Assembly (NCBI RefSeq): GCF_013294115.1
Contig: NZ_JABSNP010000009.1
Span: forward strand, 62,001-126,000
From: Hymenobacter caeli
GTDB taxonomy: Bacteria; Bacteroidota; Bacteroidia; Cytophagales; Hymenobacteraceae
Length of the DNA: 64,000 nucleotides
Direction: 5' to 3'
The position numbers and the translations under genes are program-made. How positions within the stretch are numbered: the first letter of the stretch is position 1; the number at the start of each line of letters is the position of its first letter. Below the pieces are notes generated by a model. The model saw only the letters and a list, made by a program, of their open reading frames with translations, searched no databases and was not told the origin of the DNA. Shown piece after piece: positions 32,705 through 40,479 of this stretch.

Positions 32705-34978
32705 CTACTCGCGCACCACGCGCCGCACCGCCACCTGGCCGCGGGCGTCGCGCAGGCGCAGCACGTACACGCCCGCGGCCAGGGGCCCCAGGTCCAGGGC
32801 GGCGTCGGTGCCCGGGGCCAGGCGCAGGTCAATGCGCAGCAGGGTGGCCCCCAGCAGGTTTTGCACCTCGGCGGCGTACGCGCCGGCGGCGCTGGCATCG
32901 GCCAGGCGCAGGCGCAGGCGGCCGTCGGCGGTGGGGTTGGGGGCCACCGTGAGGCCGGGCAGGGCCGCGGCCGCCGCGGTGGCCGTGGCGGTGGCCGGCT
33001 GGATGACCAGGGTGTAGTCCTCCACCTCGCCGTTCACGAGGTTGGCGGCGCAGGGGTCGGGGGCCGGGGTGGCGTTCGGGGTCACCTCCACCCGCAGGCG
33101 GGTGGGGCCGGCCAGGGCCGTGGCCGGTAGCGTAAACGTGCCCGTATAGGTGTTGTTGTAGGTGGAAACGTTGAACAGCAGCTCGTTGCTGGAAAAAACG
33201 CCGTCCTGGTTCAGGTCGGCCCAGGCCGTGGTGCGGTGGGTGACGTAGAGGTTGGTGGCCACCGTGAGGGCCGCCGTGGCCCGCGCCGCCAGCGTAATGG
33301 TTTGGGCGGTGTAGTTGCCGTAGCCGCCGGGCTCCAGCCCGCTGGCGTTGCCGAAGCCGCCCGGCGTTGCGCCCACGTTCGTTATCCAGAAAGGGCTGGG
33401 GGTGCCGGCCGTGAACCCCGCCCCGTTCGAGGCGCAGTAGGTCAGGCAGGGCAGGCTGATGAAGAAGCCCGCCTGCGAGGTGCTGCCCGTGCCGTTGGCG
33501 TTGGTGGCCGCGAGGGCTACGGTGTAGCCGCCCGCGGCGGCAAACTGGTGGCTGGGGTTCTGCAAGGTGCTGGTGGTGCCGTCGCCGAAATCCCAGCGCC
33601 AGGCCGTGGGCGCGTTGGCGCTTTGGTCGGTGAACTGCACGGGGTTCACGCAGCCGCCGCTTACGTAGGTCGAGGCAAAGGCGGCCACCGGCGGGTCGGG
33701 GTTGGCCTGCGGCACCACGGTGTAGTCTTCCACCTGCCCGTTCAGGGGGCTTTTGCAGGGCTGCGGGTTGCTGCCCGCGTAGTCGGCCACGAGGCGCAGG
33801 CGCAGCGGGCGGCCCGCCGCGGCCGCCGCCGGCAGGCGTAGCGAAAAGACGGGGCTGGCCGTGTTCAGGGCCTCGCCCACCAGCTCGGTGGCGGCAAAGG
33901 CCCCGTCGTTGTTCAGGTCGAGGTACACGCGGGTGTCGTGGGCGGCGGTGCCGCCCGTCGTCACCAGCAGCGGGTAGGCCACGCCCACGGTCAGGGACGT
34001 TTGCTGGGGGCAGGTGAAGTCCTGGTAGCCCGCGCTGCCGTCGGCCGACGCATTATCAATGGTGCCCAGCCGCACCCGCACCACGCCGTAGTTGCAGCAG
34101 TAGGCCGTGGTGGCCGGCGCGCAGGTGGCGGCCCCCGGTACCGCGCCGTTGTAGGTAATGGCGGTGGCGGCGCTGGTGCTGGTGCCGTTGGCGTTGGTGG
34201 CCGTCAGCCGCACCTGGTACGTGCCGGCGGCGGCAAAGCAGTGGCCGGGGCTCGGGAGGGCGCTGGTGCTGCCGTCGCCAAAATCCCAGCGCCAGGCCGT
34301 GGGCACGTTCTGGCTGGCGTCGGTGAACTGCACGCAGCCCGAGCAGGTGGTGGGGCCGTCGGTGGTGAAGGCCGCCACTGGCGGGGCCGTGTTGGCCACC
34401 AGCGTCACGGCGTAGTCCTCGTCCTGCGAGTACTGGGGCGTCGAGCAGGGCGTGGGCACGGGGCTGTTGGTGTAGTCGGCGGCCACGCGCAGGCGCAGCG
34501 GCACCCCGGTGTGGGCCGTGGCCGGCGGGGCAAACGCGGCGGTGTGCAGGCCGCCGGCCGTGGCCGTGCCGGTGGCCGGGTTGGCGGCCATCACCAGCTC
34601 GGCCACCGGGTCGAAGGCCCCGTCGTTGTTGTAGTCAATCCAGGCCAGCACCGTTTCGGTGTTGTTGAGGCTGGTACGCACCGTGAGGGTGTAGCGCTGG
34701 CCCACGGCCAGGGCGGCGGCCGTGGCGGTGCTGGGCGTGCGGCAGCTGTAGTCCTGGTAGCCGTCGGCCTGCCCCGCCGTGGTGTTGTTGAGGGTGCCCA
34801 GCGTCACGTTGAGGACGCCCATGTTGAAGGCCGCCACGGTGGCCGGGGCGGCGCTGGCCCGGCCGGGGGTGCAGGCCGCCGCCCCGGGGCAGCCCTGGGC
34901 GCGGGCCGCCGGGCCCCCCAGCCCCGCCAGCAGTCCGGCCACGATGAAGCATTTCCAGGAGCGTAAACCAGGGCGCAT
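32705..34978 (-). CDS. Secreted GEVED/PKD-domain protein with T9SS type A sorting domain
   Basis: 757 residues with a signal peptide ending near ARAQ (about 28). Three GEVED-type repeats carry calcium-like DYNNDGAFDP, DLNNDGAFAATEL and DLNQDGVFSSNEL motifs. Each is followed by EDY strands (QDEDYAVTL, QVEDYTVVP, EVEDYTLVI). Two PKD domains lie between them with WRWDFGDGST or WRWDFGDGTT. The tail LTVAPNPTADGRLRLRL and GVYVLRLRDARGQVAVRRV is a type A sorting domain for export through T9SS. It is an extracellular binding or scaffold protein; catalytic residues are not evident. It lies next to the larger T9SS cargo gene in the same direction and may be cotranscribed. Confidence 0.87.
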   Translation of the reverse strand: MRPGLRSWKCFIVAGLLAGLGGPAARAQGCPGAAACTPGRASAAPATVAAFNMGVLNVTLGTLNNTTAGQADGYQDYSCRTPSTATAAALAVGQRYTLTVRTSLNNTETVLAWIDYNNDGAFDPVAELVMAANPATGTATAGGLHTAAFAPPATAHTGVPLRLRVAADYTNSPVPTPCSTPQYSQDEDYAVTLVANTAPPVAAFTTDGPTTCSGCVQFTDASQNVPTAWRWDFGDGSTSALPSPGHCFAAAGTYQVRLTATNANGTSTSAATAITYNGAVPGAATCAPATTAYCCNYGVVRVRLGTIDNASADGSAGYQDFTCPQQTSLTVGVAYPLLVTTGGTAAHDTRVYLDLNNDGAFAATELVGEALNTASPVFSLRLPAAAAAGRPLRLRLVADYAGSNPQPCKSPLNGQVEDYTVVPQANPDPPVAAFASTYVSGGCVNPVQFTDQSANAPTAWRWDFGDGTTSTLQNPSHQFAAAGGYTVALAATNANGTGSTSQAGFFISLPCLTYCASNGAGFTAGTPSPFWITNVGATPGGFGNASGLEPGGYGNYTAQTITLAARATAALTVATNLYVTHRTTAWADLNQDGVFSSNELLFNVSTYNNTYTGTFTLPATALAGPTRLRVEVTPNATPAPDPCAANLVNGEVEDYTLVIQPATATATAAAAALPGLTVAPNPTADGRLRLRLADASAAGAYAAEVQNLLGATLLRIDLRLAPGTDAALDLGPLAAGVYVLRLRDARGQVAVRRVVRE

Positions 34979-35088
34979 AAGCAGGGGGCGGGGGGGGCAG
35001 TTTTTCCGTGGTTAAATGTAAGGCGGAAACCCGGCCCCCTGGCCCGCCAATCGGCCGGTTTTGCCCGTGCGTGGGCGGGTGGCCCCGG

Positions 35089-35124
35089 TTTGGCCGGCCG
35101 GCCCCGGGGGCGGCCGTAGGTTTG
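35089..35124 (+). promoter_or_regulatory. Promoter of the SDR gene
   Basis: TTTG at 35089-35092 and TAGGTTTG at 35117-35124 (exact TAnnTTTG), spaced 24 bases. Transcription would start close to the beginning of the 42-bp palindrome that follows. Confidence 0.55.
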
Positions 35125-35131
35125 CGGCCCC

Positions 35132-35173
35132 GGGCGTCGGCGGGGGCCCCGGCCGGGGCCCCCGCCGACGCCC
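35132..35173. repeat. 42-bp perfect GC palindrome in the SDR leader
   Basis: GGGCGTCGGCGGGGGCCCC is followed by its reverse complement, centred on GGCCGG, with no mismatch. It fills the leader between the promoter and the ATG (35189), leaving 15 bases free. As RNA it would be extremely stable and could restrict initiation or protect the 5' end. Confidence 0.9.
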
Positions 35174-35188
35174 TTCACCCCGCTTTCC

Positions 35189-35989
35189 ATGACCCAACCC
35201 ACCGTTCTCATCACCGGGGGCACGTCCGGCATCGGCCGGGCCTGCGCCCTCGAATTCGGCCGGGCCGGGGCCCGCGTCGTCATCACCGGGCGCGACGCCG
35301 CCAAGCTCGCCGCCACGGCCGCCGAGCTGGCCGCCGCCGGCATCGAGCACCGCGCCGTGCAAGCCGACGTGGGCGACGCCGCCGCCGCCGCCCGCGCCGT
35401 GGCCGACACCATCGCCGCCTTCGGCCGCCTCGACGTGCTCATCAACAACGCCGGCCTGAGCATGCGCGCCAAGTTTGCCGACGTGGACGTGCGGGTGCTG
35501 GAGCAGCTCATGCAGGTCAACTTCTTCGGCACCGTGTACACCACCAAAGCGGCCCTGCCGCACCTGCTGGCCAGCCGGGGCACCGTGGTGGGCATCAGCA
35601 GCATTGCCGGCTACCGGGGCCTGCCGGGCCGCACCGGGTATTCGGCCTCCAAGTTTGCCATGAACGGCTTCCTCGAAGCCCTGCGCACCGAGCTGCTCCC
35701 CCAGGGCGTGAACGTGCTCACGGCTGCCCCGGGCTTCACGGCCTCCAACATCCGCCGCGCCGCGCTGGTGGCCAACGGCGAAGCCCAGCACGACACCCCC
35801 CGCGACGAGGGTAAGATGATGGCCAGCGAAGAAGTGGCCCGGCGCCTGCGCCGGGCCGTGGCCCAGCGCCGCCGCAGCCTCGTGCTCACCGGCCAGGGCA
35901 AGCTCACGGTGTTCCTCAACAAGTGGCTGCCCGGCCTCACCGACAAGCTGGTCCTGGCCAACTTCCGCAAAGAAGAAGGCGAGCTGTGA
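35189..35989 (+). CDS. Short-chain dehydrogenase/reductase
   Basis: 266 residues, classical SDR. The cofactor glycine motif is VLITGGTSGIGRACAL (6-21), NNAG occurs at LINNAGLSMRAKF, the catalytic serine lies in VVGISSIAGYRGLPG, and YSASKFAMNGF carries the Tyr/Lys pair. The C-terminal region (RRLRRAVAQRRRSLVLTGQGKL) resembles the DltE/DhrS7-like group that acts on lipophilic substrates, but no substrate can be assigned. The alanine-rich early part, ASAA-type, is typical of high-GC genomes. The gene has its own TAnnTTTG promoter and an unusual palindromic leader. It is followed by an imperfect inverted repeat and a convergent BatE-like gene. Confidence 0.9.
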   Translation: MTQPTVLITGGTSGIGRACALEFGRAGARVVITGRDAAKLAATAAELAAAGIEHRAVQADVGDAAAAARAVADTIAAFGRLDVLINNAGLSMRAKFADVDVRVLEQLMQVNFFGTVYTTKAALPHLLASRGTVVGISSIAGYRGLPGRTGYSASKFAMNGFLEALRTELLPQGVNVLTAAPGFTASNIRRAALVANGEAQHDTPRDEGKMMASEEVARRLRRAVAQRRRSLVLTGQGKLTVFLNKWLPGLTDKLVLANFRKEEGEL

Positions 35990-36000
35990 GCAATTAACAC

Positions 36001-36131
36001 AGCGGTTTTCAGGTCGGCGCACAGCAGCCGCGAACCTTGTGGTTCGTGTTGCTCATTTCATCCCAGCAACTGTTGGGCGGCGACGCGAACTACAAAGTTC
36101 GCGGCTGCCGTGCGCTGATCTGGAAACCGCT
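36001..36131. repeat. Imperfect inverted repeat, about 46-bp arms
   Basis: AGCGGTTTTCAGGTCGGCGC at the left pairs, with several mismatches, to GCGCTGATCTGGAAACCGCT at the right. The inner arm CAGCCGCGAAC is also shared. The loop is about 40 bases. It lies twelve bases after the SDR stop. It is distinct in sequence from the other repeat families in the window, and no protein is encoded in the 281-bp gap. Confidence 0.65.
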
Positions 36132-36270
36132 CTGGCGAGTAACTAAATGAAAAGAGATTCTCAACGGAGCTTTCGGCCATTCCCTGCTTCCATCTTCTAT
36201 AATGGACTGCTCCATTGCTAACCATTCACTGCCAACTAATTGGATGCCACTTGCATGAAATGAACCGGCT

Positions 36271-36999
36271 TCATTCCACCACAAACACGTCGGCCGCGCG
36301 GATGTAGGCGTCGCGCTGCTGCCAGCGTACTTGCAACCAAATGTCCTGCCGGCCCAGCACCAGCAGGCGGTCGCCCGCGGCGGCCGTGCTCAGCCAGGCC
36401 GCGCCCGCGCCCGGCCCGGCCATCAGCACGGCCCCCGGCCGGGCCACCAGGCCCACGGGCCGGGGGGGCAGCGCCAGCAAGTAAGCTCCCGCCAGCCCCA
36501 GGAAGCCCGCGTAGGCGAGCCAGGCCCCGGGGCGGGCCCGGCGGCGGTACCAGCCCAGGCCCACGGCCCCCAGCACGGCCCCCGCCAGCAGCGCCTGCAA
36601 GCCCGGATAATAGTAGCGCTGGGCCCGTACCCGTAGCTCCTGCTGCCAGGTGGTGGGGTAGCCCACCAGCCGGTGCTGGGCCGCCAAGGCCACCTGCTGC
36701 CGCCAGGTATCGAGGCGGGGCTGCCGGGCCTGCGCCATGGCCAGGTACAGCAGCGCGGCCGGGTAGTGGCCCAGTTGCTGCTGGGTGTAAGCCAGCTGCA
36801 ACAACACCCGCGCCGACGCCCGCTGCCGCTGCCACACCTGCCCCCGCAGCACCGGGGCCGCCGCCGCAAACTGGCCGGCCGCCAGCAGCGAATCGGCCCG
36901 GTGCAGGGCGCGGGCTTCGGCGGCGGCGGCCGGCGCTGGTTTTTTTTGCCTCCCGCCATCGGCACTCAATGCCCAGAAAGGCAGCAGCATAAACCCCAT
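36271..36999 (-). CDS. batE: BatE-like protein: TPR region, two membrane helices, C-terminal SH3
   Basis: 242 residues from the ATG at 36999, opening with a signal-like MGFMLLPFWALSA. A helical TPR-type stretch follows (RALHRADSLLAAGQFAAAA, LLQLAYTQQQLGHYPAALLYLAMA), then two transmembrane helices (LLAGAVLGAVGLGWY and LAYAGFLGLAGAYLLAL). The C-terminal SH3-like segment (LLVLGRQDIWLQVRW, YIRAADVFVVE) completes it. This matches the last gene of Bacteroidota aerotolerance (Bat) operons, but no other bat genes are adjacent, so the symbol is tentative. A longer frame upstream runs across the tRNA-Lys gene on the opposite strand and is rejected. It is divergent from the tRNA gene. Confidence 0.7.
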   Translation of the reverse strand: MGFMLLPFWALSADGGRQKKPAPAAAAEARALHRADSLLAAGQFAAAAPVLRGQVWQRQRASARVLLQLAYTQQQLGHYPAALLYLAMAQARQPRLDTWRQQVALAAQHRLVGYPTTWQQELRVRAQRYYYPGLQALLAGAVLGAVGLGWYRRRARPGAWLAYAGFLGLAGAYLLALPPRPVGLVARPGAVLMAGPGAGAAWLSTAAAGDRLLVLGRQDIWLQVRWQQRDAYIRAADVFVVE

Positions 37000-37045
37000 C
37001 AATAGGGCCCCCGCGAAGTGCCAAGGCGCTTTTTTTTGCGGCAGG

Positions 37046-37077
37046 GTTGCGTAATCCGAAAGGTCTCCGTACTTTTG
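37046..37077 (+). promoter_or_regulatory. Promoter of tRNA-Lys
   Basis: TTG at 37046-37048, then 21 bases, then TACTTTTG at 37070-37077. The mature tRNA begins 42 bases after the -7 element. Confidence 0.6.
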
Positions 37078-37119
37078 TGCCCACAAAAAAGGTAATGTCT
37101 TTCTTGTGTTGCCTAAATT

Positions 37120-37192
37120 GATTCTGTAGCTCAGCTGGTAGAGCAGTACACTTTTAATGTACGGGTCCTGGGTTCGAATCCCAGCGGGATCA
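37120..37192 (+). tRNA. tRNA-Lys (anticodon TTT)
   Basis: 73 nt. Acceptor stem GATTCTG pairs with CGGGATC (with G-U pairs), and the discriminator is A. The D arm is GCTC-AGCTGGTA-GAGC. The anticodon stem GTACA/TGTAC closes the loop CTTTTAA, giving anticodon TTT. The T arm CTGGG-TTCGAAT-CCCAG is canonical. CCA is not encoded. A terminator follows 20 bases later. Confidence 0.97.
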
Positions 37193-37212
37193 CAACTTCC
37201 CCAATCAAGCAG

Positions 37213-37240
37213 CCCCGGCCCCGATAGGCCGGGGTTTTTT
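37213..37240 (+). terminator. Intrinsic terminator after tRNA-Lys
   Basis: CCCCGGCC and GGCCGGGG pair around CCGATA, followed by six T. Confidence 0.92.
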
Positions 37241-38034
37241 GTTGTCCAAAAATTAAGGATATTGTCCATAATATATTTATATTATCTATATGATATACAG
37301 CCTATAAACACGGCGCTTGCCCAAGCCGCAAATAAAGTTGCCCCGGCTCGCTTCGCCCCCGGCCTGCCACCTCCCCAGCCTGGGGTTCCCGGTCTGCTGG
37401 GTCCAGGCCGCCGCTCGGCGCAGGCAATGGGCCCTCAGCGCAGGTATCCAGTGGCGAAGTAGTAATGGACTCCTCGATAACCAGTTAATCAGGTAGTTAA
37501 TGGATACTAAAAGATTATTCTCGCGGCAGTTTCTCGGTCAGGGGGCACACCAATGCCGCCGTTACGTGCCTCGACCTGAAAATTGTTCTGGGATGTTAAC
37601 AGCGCAGAACGTTCGCCGTGGACTTTTCAGGTTTTTTCAACGGGTGGTATGACAGAGAACTACTAATCAAGCAATAACAAGACAACTTGGGTAGTCCGGC
37701 AGAACAGCCAAAAGCCGCGAATAATGATTTCAGGGGGCATTCCTACGAGCGCGGAGTAGCGGAGCAAGATGCTGTCGACGAAATGCTAAAACTAGTCCGG
37801 GCCGGGCCCACCGTAGCCCGCTGCATGCCCAGCAACACCCCCGAGCCGATGAACACAGCGGCAAGGTAGGGTCTGCCCCGCTGCTCAGTGGCCAGTAAAA
37901 ATCAAGTTTTGGTGCTATTTTTAACTCAAGTTTTTTGGCCGTGTTATATTTTTTGTTACATTTGAATCGACGCCAGTAATTGTATCGCGCAAGCGTTTGT
38001 TTAATCCAATATATTCTTGTTCAAAGTCATTCCT
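37241..38034. other. Gene-poor stretch downstream of tRNA-Lys
   Basis: About 800 bp with no gene I can support. It begins with an AT-rich run (TATATTTATATTATC) and then mixes GC-rich and AT-rich patches. Small open frames exist on both strands, such as a minus-strand run with LAAVFIGSGVLLGMQ near 37800-37870, but they lack starts, length or family similarity. No copy of the tRNA 3' end was found that would mark an integration site. It may be a decayed gene region. Confidence 0.5.
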
Positions 38035-38214
38035 ATGAAGAAATTTACACTTGCGCACTCGATGTTGGTCATGGGAGTGAGCATCTTGGCTATAAATCTG
38101 GTGTTTAACCATTTTTTTAACGTGCCAATGTCCATTAATTACTTTTTTCGTGCCAGCGCTTTGGTAACGATTGTTTTTGGATTTTTAAGTTTCCGTCTAG
38201 TAATTGTAGAATAA
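38035..38214 (+). CDS. Small membrane protein, low GC
   Basis: 59 residues from the ATG at 38035 (MKKFTLAHSMLVMGVS). Two hydrophobic segments, SMLVMGVSILAINLVFNHFF and ASALVTIVFGFLSFRLVI, predict a hairpin of two inner membrane helices with a very short N-terminus. Six codons of in-frame upstream sequence could be included but the ATG fits better. The DNA is markedly AT-rich compared with the GC-rich neighbours. There is no recognisable family and no clear promoter or operon partner; it stands alone in the gene-poor region. It might be an acquired or fast-evolving gene, or a small toxin-like peptide, without direct evidence for either. Confidence 0.5.
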   Translation: MKKFTLAHSMLVMGVSILAINLVFNHFFNVPMSINYFFRASALVTIVFGFLSFRLVIVE

Positions 38215-38257
38215 GTATTATGAGATAAGTTATATTATAAATTCAATATATATTTCT

Positions 38258-38292
38258 GGCCGGTATTGTACCATTTTGGTGCGGTACCGGCC
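38258..38292. repeat. Hairpin with 16-bp arms in a gene-free gap
   Basis: GGCCGGTATTGTACCA pairs with TGGTGCGGTACCGGCC (two G-T type changes) across a three-base loop. It lies 44 bases after the small membrane gene and may terminate it. The remainder of the 372-bp gap (38215-38586) shows nothing else convincing. Confidence 0.6.
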
Positions 38293-38586
38293 GGTTGTGT
38301 TAACAGCCGGCCGTATTACGGTTGCGCTCCGCCCAACGGGGACAGGGACGAGTAAGTCGGTGTTTAATTTCAGCCCTTTCAACTCAAGGCGGGGCCGCGC
38401 CGTCGTTTCGCGGGCGGGGACTCCACTGGTGCCGTGCAACTACCGACCGGGGTAGCGGGTGAGCCCAAGTTTTATTAAATTTAATATTCTTATAAATCAA
38501 TTATTTAACTAAAAAATGTTGTTGCGGTGGCGTGTGCACGAGGATAAAATAGCCGGCGATGGGCAGAGCTATTTTATCTTTGAATT

Positions 38587-38871
38587 ATGCCAGATCATTC
38601 CCCGCGGTTTCTTTCCGTAAGCGACAGGATTCGAGTAGCCGCGGCCCGCGACGTGCTCCACGGCCTGGCGGCCTACGCTGGCCCTCACGTACCCGGTTTT
38701 GTGGTGCACTTGCAGCACGATCCGGCCAGGCCCTGGGCCGACCCGGGCGCGGCGGCCCGCTTCGCGGCTTCGGGCTACGCGTCGGTGCCCGCGCTGTGCG
38801 TGGTGTTCAGACGGGTGCTGGGCCGGTGGGAATTTGTGCGAATTGAATACGCCGCGCCCGCCGGGCAATAG
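38587..38871 (+). CDS. Hypothetical protein (94 aa)
   Basis: 94 residues, GC-rich with third-position G/C preference, which supports coding. The sequence begins MPDHSPRFLSVSDRIRVAAA and contains HVPGFVVHLQHDPARPWADP and ALCVVFRRVLGRWEFVRIEY, the last suggesting two beta strands. I recognise no family, signal peptide or membrane segment. The stop lies inside a GC hairpin (38851-38884) that also overlaps the stop of the convergent GH28-like gene. A 99-residue frame on the opposite strand covers the same DNA but has poorer composition. Real but unassigned is the most likely status. Confidence 0.5.
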   Translation: MPDHSPRFLSVSDRIRVAAARDVLHGLAAYAGPHVPGFVVHLQHDPARPWADPGAAARFAASGYASVPALCVVFRRVLGRWEFVRIEYAAPAGQ

Positions 38872-38883
38872 CGCCGGGCGCGG

Positions 38884-40434
38884 CTACCGCACGTTCTTGC
38901 GCACCACTTGGTTTTTATTTAGGCCCACGGTGGCGTTGGTGCCGTCGCTCAGTACCACCGGGCGGCCGGCGGGGGTGTTGGGGGCCCCGGTGCCCACAAA
39001 ATGGTCGATGCGTACGTTGCGGAAGTGGTTGATTTCGATGCCGTTGGTGAGGAAAGCGGCGCGTGCGTTCGTCCAATCCAGCTTAAAATCGTCGATGGTC
39101 AGGCCATTCACGTGTTCTGCCAGGAAAGCGGGGATGTCGCGGGCAAACAAACCGAATTTAGGGTCGGAGTTGCCGCGCAAATCCACGTTGCCGCCGGCCA
39201 CGCCGTTGAGCGGGCTGTCGGTGAATTCCAGCTTCAGGCCGTTGAAAGTGATGTCCTCCAACGCGCTTTCTTCGGTGCCGTAGAGCAGGATGCCGTTTTC
39301 GGCCCGGCAGGTGATGTTGGCGAAGGTCACGTTTTTGATGTGGCCGAGCTTCACGTTGTCTTTGCCCCGGATGGCGGAGATGTGGATGGCCTCGCCGTTG
39401 CCCCACCAGTCGCCGGTGCGCAGCCTGGTTTCGATGCGGATGTTGCTGAACGTCAGGTTCTCAATCGAGCCCTCGTCGCGCAGAAAAATGCCGATGCCCC
39501 GCGTCGAGTTGGTGATGTTGCAGTTGCTGACGTTGACGTTGCGCACGACGTTCTGGTCCAGAAAGCCGATGCGGATGCCGCTCGAATACGACTGAATGTT
39601 GCAATTGCTGACGTTGATGTTCTCGCAGGGGTGCCGGAGGCCGCTGAAGCCGGCGATTTCAAAGTGGTGGTCGTAGCCCACAATCGCCAGCCCGTCGTCG
39701 CCGGTGCGGATGTCGCTGTTCTCGATGGTCACGTTGCTGGAGCTGGTCACGTCGATGCCGTCGGCGTTGGGCACCAGCAAGCCCGACCACAGCCGGATGC
39801 CGTCCACGTTCACCGCGTCGCAGTCGGCGAAGTGCATGGTCCAGAACGGCGAGTTGAGCAGCGACACGTCGATGACGCGCACGTGGGTGCACTGCGAAAA
39901 AATCACCATCTGTCGGGGCCGGTCGCCGGGCACCACGGGGCCGTCGCCGACGCCGCTGGCCACGCGGCGGTAATTATTTTTCTGGCGTGTGTAGCGGGTG
40001 GTGGCGGTGTCGAGCGTCTTGGCCCGGGTGAAGTCGTAGAATACCTGGTTGTTGCCGTCCACGGTGCCGGGCCCGGTCAACGACACGTTGTCGGCGTGCA
40101 CCGAGTACAGGAGGCCGTAGTGGTTGGTGCCGAACCCGGGCACGGAGTAGGTCTGGTAGTCGCTCAGGTTGGGGCTGCCCTTGAGCACGGCCCCGCTGCC
40201 CAGGTGCAGGTCGACGTTGGTTTTCAGGTTGACGGTGCCGGTGAGGTAGGTGCCGGCCGGCACGTCCACGGTGCCGCCGCCGCCGCGGTTGCAGGCGTCG
40301 ATGGCTTTTTGAATGGCGGCGGTGGCCAGGGTTTTGCCATCGCCCCGGGCCCCGAAGTCCGTGATGGAGTACGTTTGGGCGCGGGCCCCGGCGGCGGCCA
40401 GCAGCAACGCGGCGGTAATCAACAGTCGGTTCAT
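38884..40434 (-). CDS. GH28-family (polygalacturonase-like) beta-helix protein
   Basis: 516 residues with a signal peptide ending near ARAQ (20). The mature N-terminus YSITDFGARGDGKT is the classic start of pectate-lyase/GH28 beta helices. It is followed by GGGGTVDVPAGTYLTGTVNL and parallel-helix repeats. Catalytic positions: PNADGIDV replaces the usual NTDG motif and keeps its aspartate, and TGDDGLAI supplies the DD pair. However, the usual GHG histidine motif and RIK lysine are replaced (IQSYSSGIRIG). It is therefore a divergent GH28, possibly acting on a non-galacturonan side chain. It is the last gene of the mannan operon, 45 bp after the GH-D gene. Confidence 0.82.
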   Translation of the reverse strand: MNRLLITAALLLAAAGARAQTYSITDFGARGDGKTLATAAIQKAIDACNRGGGGTVDVPAGTYLTGTVNLKTNVDLHLGSGAVLKGSPNLSDYQTYSVPGFGTNHYGLLYSVHADNVSLTGPGTVDGNNQVFYDFTRAKTLDTATTRYTRQKNNYRRVASGVGDGPVVPGDRPRQMVIFSQCTHVRVIDVSLLNSPFWTMHFADCDAVNVDGIRLWSGLLVPNADGIDVTSSSNVTIENSDIRTGDDGLAIVGYDHHFEIAGFSGLRHPCENINVSNCNIQSYSSGIRIGFLDQNVVRNVNVSNCNITNSTRGIGIFLRDEGSIENLTFSNIRIETRLRTGDWWGNGEAIHISAIRGKDNVKLGHIKNVTFANITCRAENGILLYGTEESALEDITFNGLKLEFTDSPLNGVAGGNVDLRGNSDPKFGLFARDIPAFLAEHVNGLTIDDFKLDWTNARAAFLTNGIEINHFRNVRIDHFVGTGAPNTPAGRPVVLSDGTNATVGLNKNQVVRKNVR

Positions 40435-40479
40435 GGTCAGGCAGTAAAGGAAATTCGGCCGGCTGTAAAAGCCGGCTGG

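Noticed and set aside
36271..37269. Long upstream extension of the BatE-like frame
   Set aside because: It runs through tRNA-Lys in antisense and lacks a start signal; the ATG at 36999 gives a signal-like N-terminus.
37687..37869. 60-codon frame near the end of the gene-poor stretch
   Set aside because: No family resemblance, mixed codon use, and a comparable frame on the opposite strand; not enough to call a gene.
37120..38600. tRNA-Lys as an integration site for an island
   Set aside because: No second copy of the tRNA 3' end was found in the following 1.4 kb and no integrase gene is present in the window.
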